Notes under the pieces: generated by a model
Seen by the model: the letters and a program-made list of their open reading frames with translations, nothing else
Database searches by the model: none
What the model was told of the DNA's origin: nothing
Assembly (NCBI RefSeq): GCF_007827955.1
Contig: NZ_VITR01000002.1
Span: 462,138 to 526,137 of the forward strand
Direction: 5' to 3'
DNA: 64,000 bases
Source: Nitrospirillum pindoramense
GTDB taxonomy: Bacteria > Pseudomonadota > Alphaproteobacteria > Azospirillales > Azospirillaceae
Shown here: one piece after another, positions 7,731 through 14,910 of the stretch
Layout of the letters: each line of letters starts with the position of its first letter
Numbering within the stretch: the first letter of the stretch is position 1
Translations under genes and position numbers: made by a program

Positions 7731-8810
7731 TCAGTGGCGCAGTAGTTCCATCCTGATCCGGTTCAGGTCCTGGAGATTCTCCCCGACCACGTTGATCACC
7801 GGATCGGCGGCACTCATGTCCACGCCCTGTGACTCGAAATCAGCCTCCCGGCCCAAGCGCTCGGGATTGATCGCGTCACTCCAAACGCGGCACTTAGCGA
7901 CCTGGCTACCCTCCGCGAAGAAGACGCCCAGGCCGGTGGCGGCTTCCCATTTCCGGTCTGGCACGAAACGCTCCAGCACCGTCCGCACCGCATTGTTCTG
8001 CCGCGCGAAGCGGGCGATGGCGGCCTTCCCCAACCGGGTGAATTGGTCATAGGCATGGAGGGGCAAGCCGTTGACGCAGGTCTCCTGCGGTACGCTCCGC
8101 GCTTCCCAGCGGTGAGGCTCGCCGGTGGTGACAGCGGACAGCATGGCGGGGACGAGAACGATGGGGTGCCCCACCCTGCGGATACCAACCCGGGTCGCGG
8201 CGACCATGCCGGGCGCGGCTCCAGCGGACTGGAGGGCGTCCATGAGCCCGTCCAGGTCACCGGCGCCCACACGCCGTTCCGGGTACCATTCCACGCCGGA
8301 GGCGAACCAAGCGGCGGTGATCCTGTCGGCGATGGGGAGGGAGGCGTCCTCGACCATGCGGACGCGGTCAGCAAGGGGCCTGCTGCCGGCGGCCTCGCGC
8401 ACCTCCTCCCAGTCGGGGTGACTTCGCGCGGCACAGATCAGATGATCAGCAGACCGGTCCTTAACACCCTCTGCCAAGAGCTTGCAGAGCGTGACCGCCA
8501 CCCGCGCGTCACCGCCCATCTCCGCCCGCCAGGTCGGGCTCTCGACAGCCGCCGCGCACATGGAAACGGCGTTCTCGTCGCCAATACCAACATCCTCGAA
8601 AGCGATGGTCAAAAGGCGGCGCCAGAGCCCGGAGCGATCCAACGGCAGCAACGCCAGGGCGGCACTCGCCGCCTTGGCGGTATCTCCTCGCCTAATGGCT
8701 TTCTGTAGAATGCTGAGCCCAATCCATTTATCCGGCAGCGCAAGCGGCTCCATAATCTCGTCGGGCAAAACCAAAAAAGAACAAAGAGAGTCACGGAATA
8801 AGTTAAGCAT
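7731..8810 (-). CDS. Hypothetical protein with RarA/MgsA C-terminal-like helical domain
   Basis: This is a 359-aa soluble protein. Residues ~30-160 (LQKAIRRGDTAKAASAALALL, LLTIAFEDVGIGD) resemble the helical C-terminal region of RarA/MgsA clamp-loader-like ATPases, where an IRxGD and an EDxG motif are typical. The AAA+ ATPase part is absent, so this would be a stand-alone version of that helical domain. The rest is unrecognised. CAGGGGAA lies 6 nt before the ATG at 8810. It lies downstream of, and in the same direction as, the PD-(D/E)XK-like gene (66-nt gap), so the two probably form an operon. A DNA-related or defence role is a guess from context. Confidence 0.55.
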   Translation of the reverse strand: MLNLFRDSLCSFLVLPDEIMEPLALPDKWIGLSILQKAIRRGDTAKAASAALALLPLDRSGLWRRLLTIAFEDVGIGDENAVSMCAAAVESPTWRAEMGGDARVAVTLCKLLAEGVKDRSADHLICAARSHPDWEEVREAAGSRPLADRVRMVEDASLPIADRITAAWFASGVEWYPERRVGAGDLDGLMDALQSAGAAPGMVAATRVGIRRVGHPIVLVPAMLSAVTTGEPHRWEARSVPQETCVNGLPLHAYDQFTRLGKAAIARFARQNNAVRTVLERFVPDRKWEAATGLGVFFAEGSQVAKCRVWSDAINPERLGREADFESQGVDMSAADPVINVVGENLQDLNRIRMELLRH

Positions 8811-8876
8811 TTGATTCCCCTGATATTGCGAATTAAGGGGATCGTATTACTGGTCAGCAGCCTATCAATTATTATT

Positions 8877-9995
8877 TTACCGGGACGCGATAGACTTTAT
8901 TTCAGCGAAATATCGCCGAATTAAAGGGGTTAGAACCTCTGTCATTTTCGCCACTTCGTCAAAAGTGCGGCTGACGGCCTGCTGGTCGCCCATAGCTGGC
9001 TGGGGCACGGTGGCCGTGATCAACGTATTCGGTGTCACGCTGGACGATCTGGCCATCACCCCTCTGAACACCCCACCCCACACTGCCTGGTGGGCAGTGA
9101 GGAACTCAGGTAGGCCAGGCGCGACATCCGTGCGAAAATGCAGGCGGATGGAGACAACGCCCGCCTTATGCACATCGACCCGGAAATGGAAGTCTCCAAA
9201 CGGCAGCGGCCAAGATGTCTCCGCGAAGGGGAGCGACATCTGGTTGACCTTACTGCGCAGGCTCCATCCCTTCTGTTCCGCCAGTTCCGTCAGCTTCCGG
9301 GCGAGGTTGGAAAAGAGCCACGCGTTATAGCCATTTCCCGCGCCTGGGAGGGCCGTGGAGTCCTGTGATGCCGTTGGGATGGGGGTAGGTAGCCCGGCAG
9401 GTAAAATCACATTGGGCGGGGCTTGGGCGGGGATGTCACCCAACACAGTCGCCGTCTCCAACACCTCGGCACTTCCCACGCGGAAGTAGGTGAACGTCAT
9501 CAGCGCCAAGGGCATCCCGGTGTTGATGAGCAGGACCGCGCTTTCGAATACCCGCGCGTCGAAACTTTCAGCAGCTACAACCAGCCTAAAGGTCGGATTG
9601 CCCGCCTTTGACAGCGGGCGGCCGAAAAAGGAACCAAACGCCTGCTCAGCCGGCCGGCCATGAATCTTGTGGGAAAGCTGATCAACGGCATCCCATTCCA
9701 GACCCTTGATGAAGCTGGCGTACTCCAGGATTTGGGCAATCACATCGCGGGGAGCCCGTCCCCGCTTCATCTCTACGGCCACCAGCGTGCCGTTGCCGTC
9801 GAGGAAAAGGTTGTCGATGGACAGCCCGTGCTTGGTCTGGATCTCCATGCCCAGCGGCAACATGGGACAGCCGGCGTTGATCATGGCTGGGCACTGGTTC
9901 ACCCAAACCTGAACATCCCTTTCCAGGTGCGTGTCGCTGAACGCCACCCGCACCAACGGCGCCGCCGTTTCCCCACCAACGATGAACAACCCCAC
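8877..9995 (-). CDS. PD-(D/E)XK nuclease-like protein
   Basis: This is a 372-aa protein with a GTG start at 9995 preceded by AAGGAGG at good spacing. The N-terminal domain has the restriction-nuclease signature Glu25, Asp61 (SIDNLFLD), Glu75-x-Lys77 (VAVEMKRG) and Gln88-xxx-Tyr92 (AQILEYA). This order is that of NucS/DUF91-type nucleases. The C-terminal half is unrecognised and may bind DNA or a partner. It is divergent from the XRE regulator, with an element operator between them. Nuclease activity is inferred from the motif only; the target is unknown. It is probably co-transcribed with the gene at 7731. Confidence 0.65.
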   Translation of the reverse strand: MGLFIVGGETAAPLVRVAFSDTHLERDVQVWVNQCPAMINAGCPMLPLGMEIQTKHGLSIDNLFLDGNGTLVAVEMKRGRAPRDVIAQILEYASFIKGLEWDAVDQLSHKIHGRPAEQAFGSFFGRPLSKAGNPTFRLVVAAESFDARVFESAVLLINTGMPLALMTFTYFRVGSAEVLETATVLGDIPAQAPPNVILPAGLPTPIPTASQDSTALPGAGNGYNAWLFSNLARKLTELAEQKGWSLRSKVNQMSLPFAETSWPLPFGDFHFRVDVHKAGVVSIRLHFRTDVAPGLPEFLTAHQAVWGGVFRGVMARSSSVTPNTLITATVPQPAMGDQQAVSRTFDEVAKMTEVLTPLIRRYFAEIKSIASR

Positions 9996-10061
9996 GCCGC
10001 CCTCCTTGGCACTGTGGAGTCCGTTTTATCGGCTTCGACCAAAAGTCGCTACCATATTACG

Positions 10062-10075
10062 TGCAATTGATTGCA
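10062..10075. promoter_or_regulatory. Element operator 2 (TGCAATTGATTGCA)
   Basis: This palindrome lies in the 138-bp gap between the divergent PD-(D/E)XK-like gene (start 9995) and the XRE regulator gene (start 10134). It is well placed for autoregulation by the regulator and control of the nuclease operon. Confidence 0.7.
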
Positions 10076-10133
10076 AACGCATTTTGGGATCATGGTCGAT
10101 GCGCAGACCCGACTCGATAATCCGGGTCGCATC

Positions 10134-10475
10134 ATGAACTTAAAAATGCACATTGGTCTGAGAGTCAAAGCTGCGCGTCAGCAGGCGGGCCTTACGCAGG
10201 AGGCACTAGCCGAGACCGTTGGCAAGGCCACAGAGACCATCTCCAACATTGAGCGCGGCTTCGCGTTGACCGGTCTCGATACCCTGCAGCGCATCAGTGA
10301 GGCGGTCGGGTCACCAATGACTTATTTCTTTGAGGGCGTCGGAGAGGGGCGGGAGGCCAGCCAACGGCGACTGGAGAAAGAACTGCAACTCCTAACAGAA
10401 GCCCAGGCCCTCGAAGAGAAGGACCTGGATGTGGTTATTTCCCTATCCAAATTGCTCAACGAGCGAGGGCGCTAG
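10134..10475 (+). CDS. XRE family regulator of the integrated element
   Basis: This is a 113-aa DNA-binding protein. Residues ~6-60 form a Cro/C1-type helix-turn-helix (GLRVKAARQQAGLTQEALAE, ATETISNIERG, LDTLQRISEAV), followed by a Glu/Leu-rich helical tail suited to dimerisation. An in-frame ATG at 10071 lies inside the operator palindrome and is an unlikely start; I use 10134. The size and layout resemble controller proteins of restriction systems and phage-type repressors. It is the best candidate to bind the four TGCAATTGATTGCA sites of the element. Confidence 0.8.
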   Translation: MNLKMHIGLRVKAARQQAGLTQEALAETVGKATETISNIERGFALTGLDTLQRISEAVGSPMTYFFEGVGEGREASQRRLEKELQLLTEAQALEEKDLDVVISLSKLLNERGR

Positions 10476-10567
10476 GCCCCCTCCCAACACACCACAATTC
10501 ATTCAACCGATTAACCCAAATCTGTTACCTTGGCATTCGATAATACACGAGCCAGAAGCGCACAATA

Positions 10568-11491
10568 ATGACACTAGTTTTATCATTATTAAATGACGAA
10601 CAATGCATTCAGATATCAGATAGGAGATTAACTTATAGACACGGCACGCTAACTGACGAAGAAAATAAAGCGATTGCTCTAGTTACCTCCGATGCACGCC
10701 TATCTGTCTCATTTTCTGGACTAGCAACGGCAGGCCGCTTCTCAACGAGAGAATGGATATTAGATTCTTTATTTGATTTATCACCACCAGACTACAAAGC
10801 AGAGTTAATAATCAAAAGACTCGCACTAAAGGCAACGGAGCTTTTCGAGAAAAATAACCATATACGTCGCCTTGATCCAGCTACAAAGCGCTTAAGTATT
10901 TCTTTTTGTGGGTATCACTATGGAATTGATCCGCCACTAGCTGTAACGGCGGCCATATCCAATTTCTCATTCCGACCTGACGGACAAATACTGCCCATTG
11001 CATCAAGGGAATTTATCACCTCCTTCACAGAAGAGCGGAGACCAGCTCAAAAAGTTCCGGCGCTGATCCAACGTATTGGCCAATGGACGGCAATGGAGCG
11101 TGCCGAAGAGTTGCGTCTACTAAGCATGCTTGAACGTCACGCTTCTCGCAATGCAATCATTAGAGAAGTCTACAATATATTTATGAGAATAGCTGGTGCA
11201 GACTTATCTAACGGCACAATTGGAAAGCAACTGAACGTCGTGATTATTCCGCGCAATCCATCAGAAATGATTACATCAGATTATTATTCTTCAATAAATA
11301 AACAAGAAACTTACATGCCAGACCTCATTGTCGTTACATCTGATAAAAACAAATCGGTAATATCAGGATTGTCTGTAAAACCTGAAGACCCCAAATCCAG
11401 ACCAATATCAGTCCCACGCACTAAACCAAACTCACGATGCCCATGCAATAGCGGCCTAAAATACAAGAAATGCCACGGCCGTAATAGATAG
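10568..11491 (+). CDS. Proteasome-like Ntn-hydrolase with C-terminal SEC-C motif
   Basis: This is a 307-aa protein with strikingly low GC. After removal of Met the N-terminus is Thr-Leu-Val-Leu-Ser. Counting from that Thr, Asp falls at 17 (ISDRR) and Lys at 33 (EENKAIAL), exactly the Thr1/Asp17/Lys33 triad of HslV and proteasome beta subunits. VSFSGLATAG follows, as the SG motif does in that fold. The last ~20 residues are a SEC-C zinc motif (RCPCNSGLKYKKCHG). No ATPase partner is encoded nearby. I infer a self-activated or partner-dependent peptidase or amidase. The fold call is by motif only, and the fusion to SEC-C is unusual. Confidence 0.6.
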   Translation: MTLVLSLLNDEQCIQISDRRLTYRHGTLTDEENKAIALVTSDARLSVSFSGLATAGRFSTREWILDSLFDLSPPDYKAELIIKRLALKATELFEKNNHIRRLDPATKRLSISFCGYHYGIDPPLAVTAAISNFSFRPDGQILPIASREFITSFTEERRPAQKVPALIQRIGQWTAMERAEELRLLSMLERHASRNAIIREVYNIFMRIAGADLSNGTIGKQLNVVIIPRNPSEMITSDYYSSINKQETYMPDLIVVTSDKNKSVISGLSVKPEDPKSRPISVPRTKPNSRCPCNSGLKYKKCHGRNR

Positions 11492-11522
11492 AACTTGTAA
11501 TTTTCTACGTATCAACCACTCT

Positions 11523-12200
11523 TCATTGATCTAATTTACTCTGATCTATCAACAATCTTCGAACCTGAGCACCAGACCAACTCCCACCCCTCGGAGCGGG
11601 AATCATACGATCATTCAGGACCTGAGCTAGCTTTCGTAAGCTACACTCTCCTGTAACCTGTACGTCTCGAACAACGGCCTTCAGATCTTTTGCTCGCAGT
11701 TGAGCAGACACGGCGCGGCTTCTGTTTCCTGCTAAACTACCTTCGCTCTGTCGTTTCAAATTTCCGGGCGTTCCCAATTTCACACCACGCATCTTTGCTG
11801 CTGCCAAAGCTGCTTTTGTTCTACTACTGATCATCTCCTGTTCATGTTCTGCTACGGCGGCAAGAACATGAATAGTCAGCCGGTTGGCTGCCGCCATGTC
11901 ACAGGCGACGAACTCAATCCCCGCTTCCATCAGGTTGGCTATGAAGGCGACGTTTCGGGCCAAACGATCCAACTTGGCGATCAGCAGGGTGGCGCCATGG
12001 ACCCGGCAGAGGGCCAGTGCCTCCAGCAGCCGCGGCCGGTCATTCTTCCGCCCGCTTTCCACTTCCTGGACCTCAGCAACAAGCTCTCCCCCCACCCGGC
12101 CTATAAACTGGCCGACAGCCATCCGCTGCGCCCCCAGCCCGAGCCCTGAAGCTCCCTGCCTTGCGGTGGAGACGCGGAGATAGGCGACGTAGCGGGTCAT
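11523..12200 (-). CDS. Serine recombinase (resolvase/invertase family)
   Basis: This is a 225-aa site-specific recombinase. The N-terminal catalytic domain starts YVAYLRVSTARQG, with the nucleophile at Ser11 and an Arg at position 9. AKLDRLARNVAF and the AEHEQEMISSRTKAALAAAK long E-helix region follow. The C-terminal ~60 residues are a short helix-turn-helix (CSLRKLAQVLNDRMIP, SGAQVRRLL). That is the size of resolvases and invertases rather than large serine integrases. In the element it may resolve multimers or invert DNA. An operator copy lies ~78 bp upstream of the start (12278-12291), implying the shared regulation. Confidence 0.88.
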   Translation of the reverse strand: MTRYVAYLRVSTARQGASGLGLGAQRMAVGQFIGRVGGELVAEVQEVESGRKNDRPRLLEALALCRVHGATLLIAKLDRLARNVAFIANLMEAGIEFVACDMAAANRLTIHVLAAVAEHEQEMISSRTKAALAAAKMRGVKLGTPGNLKRQSEGSLAGNRSRAVSAQLRAKDLKAVVRDVQVTGECSLRKLAQVLNDRMIPAPRGGSWSGAQVRRLLIDQSKLDQ

Positions 12201-12277
12201 TTCGGGCGGCCCCCCGGCGTTACATTGGGTTGAAGGGTGGTTTAAGGGAATGAAACGGTAACACTGGCCGGGGCGTG

Positions 12278-12291
12278 TGCAATTGATTGCA
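12278..12291. promoter_or_regulatory. Element operator 3 (TGCAATTGATTGCA)
   Basis: This palindrome is identical to operator 2, in the 224-bp gap between the serine recombinase (minus, start 12200) and the hypothetical gene starting near 12425 (plus). It could serve either or both divergent genes. Confidence 0.65.
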
Positions 12292-12424
12292 AACTGAGCC
12301 GGGCGGTTTGTCGGCCACTACGGTGGCACCCTTACCAGACTTCCCAAGGGTTATCACCTATGGGCGGTGGCCTCCGGGGATCGGCGCCATAGATTGAGTC
12401 GCGTGGTGGGCCTACGCGCCCGCC

Positions 12425-13183
12425 GTGCAACTGATGACGGCCAACATCATGCCCACGCCCTTTCCTGCTGATACAACCCAAGAGGCCAACGCCCTCTTGT
12501 CCCGGCTCAATCGGCCAGACGGCGCCGGGTGGGTGGATCACCCGCAGTTGTTCAACAAGATGGCCGAGGCCAACGGCAATCCGACCTTGCCAATAGCCGC
12601 GTGCCCGACGCACGGCATCGTCGAGCAAGTCTCAAAGGGCTTTCTCAGCTTTCCCCAGGGATGGGCCGGCGGCCTTATCCAGATCGCCATGTTGGCCGGC
12701 ACCTTTGGCGAAACGCAGAAGCGCCACGCCGTACTGCGCAACCATGTCCTGCATTCGGTTATATCAATGGCCCTCCAGGACCTGGACCGGACAGGCCGCA
12801 TCCTGAAATGGATAGCCATCAACGTCCTGCCCAAGGACGCCGCTTTCATCGCGGCCCGATTCGGGGGAGCGGCATTCACCGCCTACGCCCTGCGCCTCCG
12901 AAAGCTGAACGATACGGCGAGGTATGGTGGCCTGGGCCTAAATTTCATCCTGGCCAGTTATGGCTCCGCCATCCTGGGTATCGCCAAGGGAGACCGGCAA
13001 CTGCATGCCATCGCATACTCTATTCTGAGCGGCCGCTATGATGGGCTGTGCGTGCCGGTCGATAAGATGGAGCGCGAGCTGAAGGACATGGACATCAAGG
13101 ACACGGGCCCGATGGTGGATGCGCTCAAAGGCATCCTGAACTTCGCGCAGGACGCCGAAACCCAGGGCGCGGAGCAGCACTGA
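12425..13183 (+). CDS. Hypothetical soluble protein of the element
   Basis: This is a protein of 252 aa or slightly less, without a family I recognise. Possible starts are GTG 12425, ATG 12434 and ATG 12449; no strong ribosome site decides between them. The sequence is mostly helical, with a moderately hydrophobic stretch (GGLGLNFILASYGSAILGIA) that may be a buried helix rather than a membrane span. Its TGA overlaps the ATG of the next gene by one base (TGATG), so the pair is translationally coupled and the two products may act together. Confidence 0.55.
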   Translation: MQLMTANIMPTPFPADTTQEANALLSRLNRPDGAGWVDHPQLFNKMAEANGNPTLPIAACPTHGIVEQVSKGFLSFPQGWAGGLIQIAMLAGTFGETQKRHAVLRNHVLHSVISMALQDLDRTGRILKWIAINVLPKDAAFIAARFGGAAFTAYALRLRKLNDTARYGGLGLNFILASYGSAILGIAKGDRQLHAIAYSILSGRYDGLCVPVDKMERELKDMDIKDTGPMVDALKGILNFAQDAETQGAEQH

Positions 13184-13539
13184 TGGCCTTCATTCCCTCC
13201 CGTGCCTGCCCGTCCTGCAGCAATCGGACGATACCCGCCGGCAAGTCGCGCGATCTGCGCCGCTCCCATCCGTTCACCTGTCCATCCTGCGGCGCCCAGG
13301 TTTATATGAAGTGGCGCCCAGCCCATGAGCTATGGGCTGGCCTGGTCATCTATCTCATGCCGCTTATTGCCCTCTATGCCTTCGTGTTCACGGACAACGG
13401 CTGGGTGGGCGGTGGGGTGGCTCTGGCCTTTCTGGTGCTCGGAATAGCAGTAGACCTTTTCCTGTGGCCCTTGGGCGTTCTGAAGCCAGGCGCTGGTAAC
13501 TTGAGGGGCGACGTCCATCACCAGGCGGCAGGTGAATAG
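13183..13539 (+). CDS. Zinc-ribbon membrane protein, hypothetical
   Basis: This is a 118-aa protein coupled to the gene before it by a one-base stop/start overlap. Residues 9-40 hold a zinc ribbon (CPSCSNRTIP..CPSCGAQVY). Two adjacent transmembrane helices follow (WAGLVIYLMPLIALYAFVF, then GVALAFLVLGIAVDLFLW). Its function is unknown. Together with the proteins at 4333 and 6995 it is the third zinc-ribbon/membrane protein in this stretch, two of them inside the element. Confidence 0.6.
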   Translation: MAFIPSRACPSCSNRTIPAGKSRDLRRSHPFTCPSCGAQVYMKWRPAHELWAGLVIYLMPLIALYAFVFTDNGWVGGGVALAFLVLGIAVDLFLWPLGVLKPGAGNLRGDVHHQAAGE

Positions 13540-13842
13540 AGCACCTCACGCCTGTAGCTCTATGCGTTGACTTGCCCCCATCGTCGTTCCCATGAGGAGC
13601 GGTGTGCAATCAATTGCACGCTGTCTTTCTGGCGGCCCGGGAGGGGGTGATTTCCCCCTAACTATTGCACCCTCGAGCCTGGGCGGGACGGACACGTAAG
13701 CGCTTATAATTTCGATATAAAACCCTAGGCAGGTCGCAAAATGCGCTTGTGACTTTACCCCACCATAGGGTCGATCTAGGCGCTGCCCCGCCCGGTGAGG
13801 GCTTAGGACACCCCAAGGGACAGATCATCCTGTCTCCAGGAC
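13540..13842. other. Non-coding gap with operator 4; possible origin region
   Basis: No convincing gene is seen. The gap lies just beyond the stop of the Rep_trans-like gene. It holds operator copy TGCAATCAATTGCA at 13605-13618, a GGGGG/CCCCC hairpin near 13642-13657 and an imperfect GGGACAG/CTGTCTCC hairpin at 13817-13837. The operator has no obvious gene to serve. The hairpins could be a terminator for the Rep gene, a double-strand origin or an oriT. This is inference from position only. Confidence 0.35.
13605..13618. promoter_or_regulatory. Element operator 4 (TGCAATCAATTGCA)
   Basis: This is the same palindrome as operator 1, in the long gap between the zinc-ribbon gene and the end of the Rep_trans-like gene. 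No gene start lies within easy reach, so it may mark an unannotated small RNA or act on the replication region. Confidence 0.55.
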
Positions 13843-14859
13843 CTATGGCAGGAGGCCGGAGCCATGGACCACTTCTCCCCACATCCCCCAGAGTTTTTGA
13901 GCGTCCCAAATATGGTTCTCCTCACATCCCTTCTTGAAGCCTATGGCGTAGTTCTCCCGCGTAACACCGTCGCTGATGAGCGATAGGGCCGCTTGGAGCC
14001 CTCGCAGGCGCACGCTATCAAGGAAGTGGGACCAATGGTGTGGGGTGAGATCTAGCGAGGGGCCGGCCAAGGGCCATTGGACGGTCAACTTATTGAGGGG
14101 GTTCTTTAATGTCCCCAGCTTCACCAGCGGACGTGAGGATTTGACGTGGAGTTCGACCCTTGCGTGGCTCACGTTCTTGAAGACAAGCGGCTGCCCATTG
14201 TCCAGCAACTGCTGCTTCTTATCGTAGATATACCCCGGAGCGGGACCGCTTTTCTTTTTCCCCACGTACAGGGTTTCCAGTTGCCCCACGCTAGAGAAGT
14301 AGGCGAGCGTCTTCCCCCCATTGCCATAGGTGACGTGGACATCCTGGATAGGGACGTCGATGAGATCAACCGCAATATCAAGACGGGTCACTCGAACCTT
14401 CGGCAGCAGTTCGTGCAGAAAGTAGGCCCCAGAAAGCAGCGCGAGAAGATGGCTGTAAACGAAGGATATCCCCGCTTTTCCCAGCTTATGAGGGTTGAAC
14501 TCCATACGGAGAAAGGCCGCGCCGGGGAGCTTGGGTTTCGCTTCGATCAAGGCATTTTGGCCTGATGGCTCATGCGTGAGCAATGCGCGGGTTTGGTAGT
14601 ATGGGGCCTTCTTGGAAACGGGCGCGCTGGTGTAAGGCCCCTTCTCATCTTCAGCGGCAATCAGGTTGGCCTGGACAAGATTCTGTAGATCTGGGTCAAG
14701 GTCTTTTACCGTGAGGGTGATCTTATCAATCTTGGGTCTGCACACTACCCAGAGACCTGGCTTGTGATAAGCGTATTCACCAAGCGGTATGATGACCTTG
14801 TTAGAGGAAGATACCTTGAACTGATAATTAACAGGCAATCCGCTCTCCTGAATTAACAT
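13843..14859 (-). CDS. Rep_trans (PF02486)-like replication initiator or MobT-type relaxase
   Basis: This is a 338-aa protein. The centre carries RMEFNPHKLG, VRVTRLDIAVDLID, LYVGKKKSG, YIYDKKQQ and HARVELHVKSS. These match in order the RxDxAxD, thin-beta and YDK motifs of the Rep_trans family, which includes rolling-circle plasmid initiators and MobT relaxases of small integrative elements. The N-terminal ~100 residues are less typical. On an element with an integrase it would allow replication of the excised circle or its mobilisation; which of the two I cannot tell. It is oriented like the integrase and lies 52 nt downstream of it. Confidence 0.6.
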   Translation of the reverse strand: MLIQESGLPVNYQFKVSSSNKVIIPLGEYAYHKPGLWVVCRPKIDKITLTVKDLDPDLQNLVQANLIAAEDEKGPYTSAPVSKKAPYYQTRALLTHEPSGQNALIEAKPKLPGAAFLRMEFNPHKLGKAGISFVYSHLLALLSGAYFLHELLPKVRVTRLDIAVDLIDVPIQDVHVTYGNGGKTLAYFSSVGQLETLYVGKKKSGPAPGYIYDKKQQLLDNGQPLVFKNVSHARVELHVKSSRPLVKLGTLKNPLNKLTVQWPLAGPSLDLTPHHWSHFLDSVRLRGLQAALSLISDGVTRENYAIGFKKGCEENHIWDAQKLWGMWGEVVHGSGLLP

Positions 14860-14910
14860 ATCACATTATCGCCCAACATCAAACGATGTCGGATTTAACA
14901 AAGTCCCTGA

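Noticed and set aside
8220..8240. Match to the repeat loop (AGCGGACTGG) inside a gene
   Set aside because: It is a chance match within the coding sequence at 7731-8810; none of the flanking stems is present.
10568..11491. Simple HslV protease subunit
   Set aside because: It is much longer than HslV (~175 aa), has a SEC-C tail, and hslU is absent. Only the catalytic pattern is shared.
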